NCBI GenBank assembly: GCA_038206235.1
Contig: JBBRBB010000008.1
Coordinates: forward strand, 1 to 64,000
Length of the DNA stretch: 64,000 nucleotides
Origin: JBBRBB01 sp038206235
GTDB taxonomy: Bacteria > Bacteroidota > Bacteroidia > Chitinophagales > Chitinophagaceae
Direction: 5' to 3'
In this document: in pieces, positions 1 to 9,620 of the stretch
Position numbering within the stretch: the first letter of the stretch is position 1
How the letters are laid out: every line of letters begins with the position of its first letter
Notes under the pieces: generated by a model
What the model saw: only the letters and a program-made list of their open reading frames with translations
Told to the model about the DNA's origin: nothing
The model's database searches: none
Position numbers and translations under genes: made by a program

Positions 1-1
1 A

Positions 2-670
2 CAGAATAACGGAACATCAGCTCAAATACAGGTGCCTTCAAGCTTTACTACATCAGCACAGATAAAAGTAGCTGCAAGTAATTTCTGTGGTACAAGTGCA
101 CAAAGTTCTCTTACCGTTTATGCAGTAGCTCCCAATCCATCAACTGGTATTGTTGGTCCTACCAGTGTGGCTTCAGGGCAGCAGGGAGTTGTTTATAAGC
201 TTCCAAACGGACCGGGTGTTACTTACACATGGATTGTGCCAACAGGCGCCACTATTGTAAGCGGTCAGGGTACATTTAAGATAACAGTGAACTTCGGCAG
301 CAGCAGCGGCTATGTAAAAGTAACCGTAAGCAATGCCTGCGGAACCGCACCACAGGGAAAGATTTATGTAACAGTTGGCGGCAGCAGTAAGGTAACAAAT
401 GATGTGATTGCGAAATCTTATTTAAGAGCCTATCCAAATCCAACGCAATCAATAGCGAATGTTCTATTCAATGCAGATAAGACAGGCAGAAAATATGAGA
501 TTGTTGTAACGGATGTATATGGAAAAGCAATCTTACGAAAATCTGGTTTAACAAACGTTGGCGACAACATGTTACAACTCGATATGAGCAGATATGCAAA
601 TACTATGTATGTGGTGAAGCTGGTAATGGATGATGAAGTAAGAACGGTGAAGTTGTATAAAGAAAAGTAA
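2..670 (+). CDS. Secreted T9SS cargo protein, C-terminal part (5' truncated by window)
   Basis: The reading frame is open from the first bases of the window, so this is the C-terminal part of a longer protein. About 223 residues are visible. They hold one or two Ig/PKD-like beta domains with repeated motifs such as VSNACGTAPQG, then a typical type IX secretion sorting domain: YPNPTQSIANV, a middle VTDVYGK segment, a YVVKLV strand and a short basic end (KLYKEK). The sorting domain means export to the outer surface by T9SS with cleavage or LPS attachment. The catalytic or binding part lies upstream and cannot be judged. A strong hairpin terminator follows within 20 bases. Confident as a T9SS substrate; its function is unknown. 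Confidence 0.85.
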   Translation, partial: QNNGTSAQIQVPSSFTTSAQIKVAASNFCGTSAQSSLTVYAVAPNPSTGIVGPTSVASGQQGVVYKLPNGPGVTYTWIVPTGATIVSGQGTFKITVNFGSSSGYVKVTVSNACGTAPQGKIYVTVGGSSKVTNDVIAKSYLRAYPNPTQSIANVLFNADKTGRKYEIVVTDVYGKAILRKSGLTNVGDNMLQLDMSRYANTMYVVKLVMDDEVRTVKLYKEK

Positions 671-683
671 GCTGGAAATTTTT

Positions 684-714
684 AAACCTGCCGGAGATTT
701 ACCGGCAGGTTTTT
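684..714 (+). terminator. Rho-independent terminator
   Basis: An 11-bp perfect stem (AAACCTGCCGG pairing with CCGGCAGGTTT) with a 7-base loop is followed by a T run, 14 bases after the stop codon of the T9SS protein. Confidence 0.85.
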
Positions 715-959
715 CTTGGAGGTTAACATTTTAATGTTATGAGGTATTTCTGTAAAAAGAAGGCTTTTATTGTTTTCTGCAATACTTATTTGAAAAATCA
801 TTTACTACAAATTAAAATATAAGTAACAAAAAAACTCATCGCAAAATATATTATAACGAACCATATGCATTAGAGAAGCGAAAGGCCACCCGCCGTAACC
901 GCCGAAGAGCTTAAAAAATTAAAAGTGATAAAATAAATCTTAAAATAAACTCAAGCTAT

Positions 960-2291
960 ATGAAAAAGATTTTACTATTCTGCATTATGCTTCTTGCTAT
1001 AAATGCAAGTGATGCACAGAATTTTTGGAAGCGGAAAGCTAATGGGCCCGGGCGCTTCGGGGCTGTTAGTTTTGTCATAGGTACTAAGGCGTATGTAGGC
1101 ACGGGTGATGACTCTTATATTTATGATCCTTTAAAAAAAGACTTTTGGGAATATAATCCAGCCGGTCCAAACTGCGGCGGCACTTGGACCCAACTTGTTG
1201 ACTTTAGAGGTACTAAGCGGCGTGAAGCTGTTGCTTTCAGCATAGGGAACAAGGGTTATGTCGGAACGGGTGATGACGGGACTCTTACAAATGATTTTTA
1301 CGAATATGACCCCATTGCCAATGATTGGGATACTATAACTCCTTTCCCGGGTACTGCCCGGCAAGGCGCGGTAGCCTTTACAATTAATGGTAAAGGGTAT
1401 GTTGGAACAGGGGTAGATGCCGGAGGTTCTACAACAAATTTCTATGAATATAATCCTACTTTGGGCACCGGCGGCACATGGACTCCAAAAACGAATTTTG
1501 GAGGTGGCAACAGGGCCTGGGCTTCTGCCTTCGTAATAAATAACAAAGGGTATGTAGGGACTGGTGGCGGGCCATCAAGTTTGACAAAAGACTTTTGGGA
1601 ATATGACCCTATCCTTGATACTTTCATTCAAAAAGCTGATTTTGGAGGCAGTGCCCGTTTGGGAACGAGTAGCTTCAGTATAAATGGCAAGGGGTATATA
1701 GGTGTAGGCGAAGCAGATGGCGGAGCTTATATGAAAGATTTCTGGGAATATGACCCCAATACAAACGCCTGGACTCAAAGACCCAATTATGAATCAGCTC
1801 AAGGTGGAAATGATGGTGTAGGTTTTAGCGTTGGCAGCAAGGGATATTTCGGAGAAGGCCGCTATGGTAATGGTGAGTTTTGGGAATATTCTCCTCCAAT
1901 AGCCACCAGCTATGTTGCTCCGGATTCCTGGGCACAAAAAGCCAGTTTAGGAACGTTTGCCGGTAGTGACCGTTGGGACGCCATTGCCTTTACCATTGGC
2001 GACAAAGGATATGTGGGAACAGGAAGTGACAGGAAAGATTTTTGGCAATATAACCCTGCTAACAATACCTGGACTCAAAAAATGAATTTTGGAAATGATA
2101 CTGTTGGTGGTCGTTATGGCTGCGTTGGTTTTAGTATTGGCAACAAGGGTTATGTAGGACTTGGGCGTGGCCCTGGTGGTGATTATGGTTATATGAATGA
2201 TTTTTGGGAATATGACACCTCTGCCAATTTGTGGACTCAAAAAGCTTATTTCCTGGCGGCGGTCGTAATGAAGCCGTTGGCTTTAGCATGA
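960..2291 (+). CDS. Kelch-like beta-propeller secreted protein, 5' part of a frameshifted gene
   Basis: The 443-aa frame starts with a signal peptide (MKKILLFCIMLLAINASDAQ) and continues as roughly 50-residue Kelch-like repeats. Each contains a variant of DFWEYDP, a WTQK motif and an FSIGNKGYVGTG motif, typical of beta-propeller blades used for carbohydrate or protein binding outside the cell. The last residues after WTQKAYF leave the repeat pattern. The same repeat resumes in another frame (PGGGRNEAVGFS) at the same position, so one base appears to be missing near 2246-2252. The original product would be about 735 aa with the following segment. No T9SS domain is seen here. It may be a pseudogene, a phase-variable gene or a sequencing error. 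Confidence 0.8.
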   Translation: MKKILLFCIMLLAINASDAQNFWKRKANGPGRFGAVSFVIGTKAYVGTGDDSYIYDPLKKDFWEYNPAGPNCGGTWTQLVDFRGTKRREAVAFSIGNKGYVGTGDDGTLTNDFYEYDPIANDWDTITPFPGTARQGAVAFTINGKGYVGTGVDAGGSTTNFYEYNPTLGTGGTWTPKTNFGGGNRAWASAFVINNKGYVGTGGGPSSLTKDFWEYDPILDTFIQKADFGGSARLGTSSFSINGKGYIGVGEADGGAYMKDFWEYDPNTNAWTQRPNYESAQGGNDGVGFSVGSKGYFGEGRYGNGEFWEYSPPIATSYVAPDSWAQKASLGTFAGSDRWDAIAFTIGDKGYVGTGSDRKDFWQYNPANNTWTQKMNFGNDTVGGRYGCVGFSIGNKGYVGLGRGPGGDYGYMNDFWEYDTSANLWTQKAYFLAAVVMKPLALA

Positions 2292-3169
2292 GTGGCAAGG
2301 GGTATGTGGGAAACGGCAATGGTCCCTGGAATTCCTACAATGATTTTTGGGAATTTGTTCCCGGCCCCGGTGTTCTCGGCGGTACGTGGACATCGAAACC
2401 CAACTTTCCAAGCAATCACCGTGGTGCAGCATACGGTTTCAGTATTGGCACTAAGGGATATATGGGAGGGGGTGAAGACTTCATGAATGATTTCTGGGAA
2501 TATGACCCTGCTAAAGAAACAGACTCTTTAGGTCCTTGGACACAGAAAGCCTCTGTTCCCGTCGGACGTACTAATGCTGTTGGCTTTAGCATTGGCAGCA
2601 CGGGATTTGTTGGACTGAATGGTGACCCAAATAATCCTAATCATTGTGGTGCTCCCAATGATTTTTGGGAATATGTTCCCGAAAGAAATAAATGGATACG
2701 AAGGCAAGACTTTTGGGGAAGCACTGCCCGACCCCGCCAGGCTGCTATCGCCTTTAGCATTGGAGGCAAGGGGTATGTAGGAATGGGTAGCGATGGCGTC
2801 GGGGATGATTTATGGGAATATATTCCTTATGTAATGACTGATGCCGATAAGGATGGACTTGATGGTGGAAAAGAAATGATATATGGTACAGATCCAAACA
2901 GCTTTGATACTAACGGCGACGGTTTAGCTGACGCGGTAAATGTCGCCGTTGGTTTAAACCCGCTGAATAGTGATACGGATGGTGATGGAATTTCTAATGC
3001 ACAGGAAGTTCTTAATGGCACCAATCCTATCCACGCTGATACAGATGGAGATGGTGTATCAGATTCGCTGGACGCATTTCCTAATGACCATTTAAGAACA
3101 CAATTACCCGCTCCAAATCCATCTGACCATACTCCTCCCGTGATTACTCTGCAGGAACCTCAACTTTAA
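2231..3169 (+). CDS. Kelch repeats plus thrombospondin type 3-like calcium-binding tail, 3' part of frameshifted gene
   Basis: This frame carries on the Kelch repeat series broken near 2250; the apparent GTG start at 2231 lies inside the upstream reading and is probably not used. After about five more repeats (GKGYVGNG, GTKGYMGGG, STGFVGLNG, GKGYVGMG) come TSP3-like Asp-rich motifs (DADKDGLDGG, DTNGDGLAD, DTDGDGISN, DTDGDGVSD), which bind calcium and often link surface domains to anchors. The protein ends at QEPQL without a T9SS domain. The RHS gene starts 21 bases downstream, so the two are probably co-transcribed. Probably a cell-surface adhesin or binding protein whose reading frame is broken. 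Confidence 0.75.
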   Translation: MDSKSLFPGGGRNEAVGFSMSGKGYVGNGNGPWNSYNDFWEFVPGPGVLGGTWTSKPNFPSNHRGAAYGFSIGTKGYMGGGEDFMNDFWEYDPAKETDSLGPWTQKASVPVGRTNAVGFSIGSTGFVGLNGDPNNPNHCGAPNDFWEYVPERNKWIRRQDFWGSTARPRQAAIAFSIGGKGYVGMGSDGVGDDLWEYIPYVMTDADKDGLDGGKEMIYGTDPNSFDTNGDGLADAVNVAVGLNPLNSDTDGDGISNAQEVLNGTNPIHADTDGDGVSDSLDAFPNDHLRTQLPAPNPSDHTPPVITLQEPQL

Positions 3170-3190
3170 TCAATATAAAAATAATTTTTT

Positions 3191-6100
3191 ATGCTACAGA
3201 TTAATAATATAAGTATCGCCTCTTTTTCAAAGGCAATTTTATTAGCAAGATACTTTGAAAGTGACACACCCAGAAAGGCTTTTTCCAGGAAGTTCAAAGT
3301 TGGTTTTCATAGATTATTTCTTTTTTTAGTAAGTGCAATTCTCATTTCGCAGATAACGGCTCAAGCTCAATATACTCCCGTTCGTACACCACAGAATGTA
3401 ACTGTGAACAGGAATCTTCCAAAAAATATTCTCTCTCCTGAAGAGGCTATGCCGGCAACATTTTCTAAAGAGCCTACTGATAAAGAAATATTTCGTGTTC
3501 ACTTTTTTGAAGAGCCTTTGGTTCCAATGGAAGGTAAAGCCTTTTCAGAAGAAAATAAGGCTTTGGTGTATGCCCTTGTCGCTTTTTCACAGCGCAAAAG
3601 CCCCGATGACTTTACAACAATTACTAAATTCTTAAAAGAGTATCCGCAAAGTCGCTGGCGGGGAGCTTTATTAGCCAACCTAGGAATTGTTTATCGGCGC
3701 ACAGGATATTATAATGAAGCAATGGATGCATGGCAAGAAGCCTGGGATTTAATGAAAGTACAAAATGACCATAAAGTAAAGGTGTTAGCCGATAGAGTGC
3801 TTTCAGAGTTGCTCTTAATTAATGCATGGGTAGGGCGGGCTGCAAAAATTGAATCCCTGCTAAAAGAAATTGCTAACAGAATAATTGAAGGACCCGCAGG
3901 GTCGAGAGTTGTAATTATTCGCCAAGCCCTTTGGACAATGAAAAATAAACCTGGTATTTCCTTCAAATGCGGGCCTTATGCTTTGAATAAGATTTTCACT
4001 ATCAAAGACAGTACAAAACCTTTCAATGAAAATTTTATGGAAGTTCAATCAACGGGAAAAGGGTTTTCACTTGCTGAATTGGAGAAAATGGCGCAGGATG
4101 CAGGATTGGATTACCAGATGGCATTTAGAAAAGCAGGAGCTGATGTTATTGTAAACTCAGTGATCCACTGGAAACTAAACCACTATAGTGCTCTGGTAAA
4201 AAAAGATAGCCTGCATTACAAATGCGAAGATGCTACTATGGGCACAGTGTACGGACAGCAGTTTTGGCTAACACCTGCTGCTCTTGATTCAAGCGCCAGC
4301 GGCTATTTTCTCGTACCCAATAAACCTCTTCCAGCAGGATGGCGAAAAGTGATGCAAGATGAAGGAAGTAAAGTATTCGGAAAAGGGGTTGAACCTCCCG
4401 ATGATGGCAAGCATATCTCTAGCTGTGATCCACAAAGTGGAGGAGGCTGTTGTGGCGGCAGTGGTGCAGGAGGATCTGGTGGCGGTGCAGGACCATCAAA
4501 TGAGGCTGGTATGGCTCAATCCAATGTTCATTTAGGTGCAGTAAGTCTGCACATTTTTGACAGGCCGCTTTTTTACATACCTCCAAGAGGCCCTTCAATA
4601 ATGTGGGATCTGGATTATCATCACAGAGACAGCTATCAGCCGGCAAATTTCTCCTATTCGAACATGGGTCCTAAATGGACTTTTGAATGGCTGTCTTATG
4701 TGCAGGATGACCCCAACAATCCTTCAGCAAATGCAGATGTTTACTTAATGGGTGGTGGTGCAAGATCATTCACTTCATTTAATTCCGGAACACAAAGCTA
4801 TGCCCCCGAATTACAAAGCAACGACGTGCTTGTTCGAATCTGTGCTACCTGTTATGAATTACGCCATTCTGATGGCTCGAAAGAAGTTTATGCCCGACCT
4901 GATGGAAGCACAGTAAGCGGAAGAAAAATTTTTCTTACCAAAAAAGTAGATGCTGCCGGCAACACTATCACGATATTGTATGATGCTAATTTGAGGATAA
5001 CAGCTTTACAGGATGCTATTGGGCAGGTAACAACGCTGTCTTATCAAAACGCTTCAGACATTTATAAAATTACGAAAATAACTGATCCCTTTGGCAGATC
5101 CGCCACTATAGGGTACGATGGTTCAGGCAGATTGAACTCAATAACAGATGTTATCGGAATTGTTTCATCCTTTCAATATGATCCATATCAGTCCGGCGAT
5201 TTCATTATCCAAATGACTACACCTTATGGGAATACAAAATTTTTTAAGGTAGAAGGGCCCGGTAGCTTTCGTTCTCTGGAAACGCATTATCCTTTGGGAG
5301 CAAAAGAAAGAGTTGATTTTGCCGATAATGTTTCAGCAGTCCCCTTCAGTGAATCTGTATATCCCACCGCACCCATGAATGTATTAAATACATGGCTATC
5401 TTACCGTAATACTTTTTATTGGGATAGGAAAGCAATGCTGGAAGACGCGGGTGATTATTCAAAGGCAAAAATTTATCATTGGCTTCACGGGTCTTCCGCT
5501 ACGGGTGAAGATGGGTACATAGCCCCTATTTTGGAAAGCATAAAAGAGCCTTTGGAAAACAGGGTTTGGTATAACTACCAGGGACAAACATGGCAGATAG
5601 GGGCAAATCAGGGAATGTCTGCCCAGCCCTCTATCATAGGGCGTGTTCTCGACGATGGCACCAGTCAATTTACTCAATATACCTACAATTCTCTCGGGGC
5701 TGTTACAAGCTCGATTGACCCTGCCGGACGTAAACTTACATACATTTACGATACAAATCAAATTGACCTTCTCGAAGTGCGTCAAACCACAAATGGCGCC
5801 AATGAATTGCTCGCTAAATTCACCTATAACAGCCAGCATCTGCCATTAACAGAGACGGATGCTTCCGGACTAACAACTTATTATACTTACAATGCAGCCG
5901 GTCAGTTGAAAACCATTAAAAACCCGAAGAATGAAATAACCACGCGAACTTACGATGCCACCGGTTACATGAAAAGCATTACGGGACCAGTCCCCGGCTC
6001 GACAGTAACTTTTACTTACGATGGCTATGGAAGAGTACGGATCATTACCGACCCCGAAGGTTATAAAATTACAACCGATTATGATGTGCTGAATCGCCCT

Positions 6101-8461
6101 ACTCTCATCACCTATCCTGATAGTACATTCGAGCAGATTGTCTATAATAAGCTTGACGCAGCCCACAGGAGAGACAGGCTTGGAAGATGGTCTCATACTA
6201 TCTATGATTCATTGCAGCGGCCGAATGTAATACAGGATGCACTTGGCAGAATAACTCAACTCATCTGGTGCAATTGCGGCAGTCTTGCAGAAATTGTTGA
6301 CCCTCTCCGGCAAATAACAACTTTTGAATATGATTTACAAGGACGCATGACTTCGAAAATATATCATGATGGTAAAACAATAGCTTACAAATACGAGAAT
6401 ACCACCAGCCGTTTGAAAGAGGTAACCGATGCTAAAGGACAAACAACTAAATACAACTATTTTATTGATGATAACCTGAAGCAGATAGATTATGTCAATG
6501 CCGTTGTTGTCACACCTTCGGTTATCTTTTCTTACGATGACAAATACAACCGCACGGACACAATGATTGATGGCACAGGCATTACTGCCTACACTTATTA
6601 TCCAATTACCGGCACGCCTGCTCCTGGAGCCGGAAAACTTGCAAGTGTTGACGGTCCTCTTTCAAATGATGTAATTGCATACACTTACGATTCTCTTGGT
6701 CGCGAAAAAACCCGTTCTATTAATGGCGTGGGTTCTTCAGTTGTTTATGATGCAATGGGAAGAGTAACTTCAGCAAGTAATGCCTTAGGTACGTTTGGTT
6801 ATAGCTATGTAAATCAAACCAGCCGGCTATCCAATATCACTCTTCCAAACGGGCAAAGCACTGTCTATACCTATTTTAATAACCTGGGGGATCAAAGGTT
6901 AAAACAAATCTGGAACAAGAAAGGAAGTACCACTATTTCTAAATTCACTTATGAATATGACGATGAAGGACAAATAACGAAATGGACACAACAGGCGGGG
7001 ACAATTCCTCCTCTTTATTACCAATTCGGCTATGACCTTGCTGATCAGTTGACTTCGGCAACCCGGAAGTTTCAAAACACCGGCGCACTGCAGGTACGCT
7101 ATGCTTACCAATATGATAAAGGCGGAAACCGCACCAGCGAACAAACAAATAACAGTGTTACATCGGCGGTCTATAATAATCTTAACCAAATGACTGCACA
7201 GCAAAGTGGCGGGCCCATGCGGTTCAAAGGAACGTTAAGTGAATTTGCTTCTACAAAAGTATTTAATCAAACAGTGGCAGACACTGCAATTGCTGCTGTG
7301 GATACCACTAATTCCTTCGAAGCTTTTGCGAAGGTAATTTCCGGTAATAATAACATTTCAATTACCGCCACTGACTATTCAGGCAATAACAACAGCCAAA
7401 CAAATAATTACAACATAAGTGTAACTAATGGTATAAACAACACACTCTCCTTTGATGATAACGGTAATACTATTTCTGCCACTAATCCTGCTGTAAGCTA
7501 CGATTGGGATGCTGCTAACAGGTTGGTAAAGATCACCAAAGGCGCAAACATCACTGAGTTTATTTATGATGGATTAAGCAGAAGGGTAGCAGAAAAGCTT
7601 AATGGAACTGTTATCAAGCGGTGGTTATGGTGCGGTACTCAAATGTGTGAGGAACGCAATGCCAGTGGTGTAACAGTTACCAAACGTTTCTTCTCTCAGG
7701 GGCAGCAGAATGGCAGCACCAAATACTTCTATACCCGTGATCACCTTGGGTCAATACGGGAAATGACCGATGTAAATGGTGCAGTAAAGGCGCTCTATGA
7801 TTATGACCCTTACGGAAGAAGAACGAGAATTACTGGAAATATAGATGCCGATTTTGGATTTACAGGACATTATTATCATTCATCCAGCAAACTTTACCTG
7901 GCTATGTACCGGGCTTATGATGGAAACATGGGAAGATGGCTGAGTAGAGACCCAATTGACGAGAGGGGTGGATTTAATTTATATGCTTATATAACAAATA
8001 ATGTAGTGAATAATATTGATCCTTACGGAACAGACAACGTTTCCATTTGTTATAGAGATATGCAAATTCCTATACTTCCTTACAAGCACTGTTTTGTCTA
8101 TAATGGAGCTTCTTCTCCCATTGATCCAAAAAACACAGCAAGTTTCGATTTTCCCGGAAATGGTGGCAAACCTGACCCTGAACCAAACCGACATAATTCT
8201 ACCAAGTGTCCAAAGCTTCATCAAGTAGAATGGAAATGTGTTCAAAGAGAGTATCAGCAATGTACAAATTGGACGCCATTCAATAACTGTTGCACTTGTG
8301 CTTATTCGGCGATTTTAAATTGTGGTGGAAAGCCAACAAAAGATGATTTTCCACCGGAGAACAATGGACTTGGCCTTCCTTTTCCACCCACTCCTAAACC
8401 ACCTTCACCTGAACCTCTTCCAGGCCCTTTAAATTGGACAGACATAGGACGCAAAATTTAA
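3191..8461 (+). CDS. RHS-repeat polymorphic toxin-like protein with N-terminal C39-like cysteine peptidase domain
   Basis: This 1756-aa protein has a hydrophobic export segment at about residues 38-60 and a TPR-like helical stretch at about 130-225 (YRRTGYYNEAMDAWQEAW). A C39-like papain-fold domain follows, with Cys260 (KCGPYAL), His331 (WKLNHYSALV) and Asp347 (KCEDATMG); the spacing matches the C39 catalytic triad. A Gly/Cys-rich linker at about 415-440 leads into many RHS/YD repeats (FTYDGYGRV, YDATGYMKS) and the RHS core (DHLGSIREM to NNIDPYG) ending near residue 1613. The last ~143 residues form a cysteine-rich, proline-rich tail, the usual site of a variable toxin or effector. I do not recognise that tail. 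The C39 domain could process the protein or release the tail (inference). No obvious immunity gene follows. Confidence 0.9.
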   Translation: MLQINNISIASFSKAILLARYFESDTPRKAFSRKFKVGFHRLFLFLVSAILISQITAQAQYTPVRTPQNVTVNRNLPKNILSPEEAMPATFSKEPTDKEIFRVHFFEEPLVPMEGKAFSEENKALVYALVAFSQRKSPDDFTTITKFLKEYPQSRWRGALLANLGIVYRRTGYYNEAMDAWQEAWDLMKVQNDHKVKVLADRVLSELLLINAWVGRAAKIESLLKEIANRIIEGPAGSRVVIIRQALWTMKNKPGISFKCGPYALNKIFTIKDSTKPFNENFMEVQSTGKGFSLAELEKMAQDAGLDYQMAFRKAGADVIVNSVIHWKLNHYSALVKKDSLHYKCEDATMGTVYGQQFWLTPAALDSSASGYFLVPNKPLPAGWRKVMQDEGSKVFGKGVEPPDDGKHISSCDPQSGGGCCGGSGAGGSGGGAGPSNEAGMAQSNVHLGAVSLHIFDRPLFYIPPRGPSIMWDLDYHHRDSYQPANFSYSNMGPKWTFEWLSYVQDDPNNPSANADVYLMGGGARSFTSFNSGTQSYAPELQSNDVLVRICATCYELRHSDGSKEVYARPDGSTVSGRKIFLTKKVDAAGNTITILYDANLRITALQDAIGQVTTLSYQNASDIYKITKITDPFGRSATIGYDGSGRLNSITDVIGIVSSFQYDPYQSGDFIIQMTTPYGNTKFFKVEGPGSFRSLETHYPLGAKERVDFADNVSAVPFSESVYPTAPMNVLNTWLSYRNTFYWDRKAMLEDAGDYSKAKIYHWLHGSSATGEDGYIAPILESIKEPLENRVWYNYQGQTWQIGANQGMSAQPSIIGRVLDDGTSQFTQYTYNSLGAVTSSIDPAGRKLTYIYDTNQIDLLEVRQTTNGANELLAKFTYNSQHLPLTETDASGLTTYYTYNAAGQLKTIKNPKNEITTRTYDATGYMKSITGPVPGSTVTFTYDGYGRVRIITDPEGYKITTDYDVLNRPTLITYPDSTFEQIVYNKLDAAHRRDRLGRWSHTIYDSLQRPNVIQDALGRITQLIWCNCGSLAEIVDPLRQITTFEYDLQGRMTSKIYHDGKTIAYKYENTTSRLKEVTDAKGQTTKYNYFIDDNLKQIDYVNAVVVTPSVIFSYDDKYNRTDTMIDGTGITAYTYYPITGTPAPGAGKLASVDGPLSNDVIAYTYDSLGREKTRSINGVGSSVVYDAMGRVTSASNALGTFGYSYVNQTSRLSNITLPNGQSTVYTYFNNLGDQRLKQIWNKKGSTTISKFTYEYDDEGQITKWTQQAGTIPPLYYQFGYDLADQLTSATRKFQNTGALQVRYAYQYDKGGNRTSEQTNNSVTSAVYNNLNQMTAQQSGGPMRFKGTLSEFASTKVFNQTVADTAIAAVDTTNSFEAFAKVISGNNNISITATDYSGNNNSQTNNYNISVTNGINNTLSFDDNGNTISATNPAVSYDWDAANRLVKITKGANITEFIYDGLSRRVAEKLNGTVIKRWLWCGTQMCEERNASGVTVTKRFFSQGQQNGSTKYFYTRDHLGSIREMTDVNGAVKALYDYDPYGRRTRITGNIDADFGFTGHYYHSSSKLYLAMYRAYDGNMGRWLSRDPIDERGGFNLYAYITNNVVNNIDPYGTDNVSICYRDMQIPILPYKHCFVYNGASSPIDPKNTASFDFPGNGGKPDPEPNRHNSTKCPKLHQVEWKCVQREYQQCTNWTPFNNCCTCAYSAILNCGGKPTKDDFPPENNGLGLPFPPTPKPPSPEPLPGPLNWTDIGRKI

Positions 8462-8465
8462 ATCA

Positions 8466-8731
8466 ATGAAAACTATATCTATTATTTCTCCGCAGATTCC
8501 CCTTAGTTGCCTTTGTGATGTTTAAGGGACTCTGCGGCATCAATAAGAAACATTAAATAATTACTTAACTGAACCAAACAATTTTAAAATAAATTATATG
8601 AAAACTCTTCACTTCTCCGCAGAGTCCTCTTAGTTGTCTCGTGTGATAGCTTAAGGGACTCTGCGGCATCAATAAACAAGAGACATTAAATAATTACTTA
8701 ACTGAACTAAACAATTTTAAAAATAAATTAT
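8466..8731 (+). repeat. Tandem duplication of a leader region with CCGCAGA hairpins
   Basis: Two direct repeats (about 132 and 134 bases; units start at 8466 and 8598) lie between the RHS gene and the next gene. Each begins with an ATGAAA start-like codon, then a long hairpin (8490-8537 and 8617-8666) with arms CCGCAGA...TCTGCGG, then a shared AT-rich stretch ending in AAATTATATGAAA. The second copy ends at the true start of the gene at 8732. The first unit encodes only 19 codons and the second 11 before stops. The gene's leader, start codon included, appears to have been duplicated. A third related hairpin lies at 16223-16270. Confidence 0.75.
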
Positions 8732-9427
8732 ATGAAACCTCTTTTTTTACTAAGTATAATATTGAGTGCTTTTTGCAGCAGTGTTATTAGCCAGTGCCCC
8801 CAGCCGGGTTTAAAAGTTCAAAGCCCTGTTTGTGATAGTCCGCGAAATCTTAAAGTAAATGCAATTAACTGCCAGAAACTTAACGTAGGATGGAAAGGGA
8901 ACAAAGACCAAACTTATGTTGTTGAGGCAACATACATGGATGCTGCAACAAATACTATTTTTCATGCAAAAGGAACGAATATTTCATGTGGTGAGTATGG
9001 CAATTGCTCTGCAACGATTTCTGTTAAGGAGGGGGCAAAGATTAACTGGAATGTTCAATCAATTTGTTTAATAGAAGGCGCCACTATTCATAGTTACAAG
9101 GTAGAGGGCAAGCAAGTCTTTATACCTTATTGCCAGCCAGTAACTACTCGGGAAGGGAATAATATCACCGATGAAACAATTCGGGTTTATCCAAATCCAA
9201 CAACCGGCTATTTAACCGTTGAATATTTCAGTAACAATGCAGGAAATATTCAGTTTAAAATTTTTGATATGAATGGGAAAATGGTGTGGGAAAAGTTTGA
9301 TGTTGCCAAAAAAACAAATAACAGTTACAAATTAGACTTACGAAATCTTTTACCGGGCAGCTACATGCTTAATGTAAATAATGGAGGTGATGTAAGTCGC
9401 GTTAAGTTTGTACTAATTAGAAATTGA
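8732..9427 (+). CDS. Small secreted T9SS cargo protein of unknown function
   Basis: The 231-aa product has an N-terminal signal peptide (MKPLFLLSIILSAFCSSVIS), a cysteine-containing domain of about 120 residues resembling a single fibronectin type III-like unit (NLKVNAINCQKLNVGW), and a T9SS type A sorting domain from about residue 150 (VYPNPTTGYLTVEY, FDMNGKMVW, GSYMLNVN). It is exported to the surface. It sits behind the RHS gene, which suggested an immunity role. The signal peptide and sorting domain make it more likely a surface protein. Its leader is tandemly duplicated upstream, which could affect expression. Confidence 0.85.
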   Translation: MKPLFLLSIILSAFCSSVISQCPQPGLKVQSPVCDSPRNLKVNAINCQKLNVGWKGNKDQTYVVEATYMDAATNTIFHAKGTNISCGEYGNCSATISVKEGAKINWNVQSICLIEGATIHSYKVEGKQVFIPYCQPVTTREGNNITDETIRVYPNPTTGYLTVEYFSNNAGNIQFKIFDMNGKMVWEKFDVAKKTNNSYKLDLRNLLPGSYMLNVNNGGDVSRVKFVLIRN

Positions 9428-9620
9428 TAGACAATAACAAAAAGGCAAGAAATACAGAAGCAGTTTTTTTCTTAAGATCATCTTGATTGGACATAATCCT
9501 CGCTGAAATTTTTAAGGCTCGTCATTTAAAACCCAATACCGGCCATTAAATTCTAGTAGCAAAAATTCTCAGGCTTATAAAGCTAAAAGGCATTTCTATT
9601 TTAAAATAAAAACACTTTCT

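Noticed and set aside
8732..9427. Immunity protein for the RHS tail
   Set aside because: It has a signal peptide and a T9SS sorting domain, which point to a surface protein.
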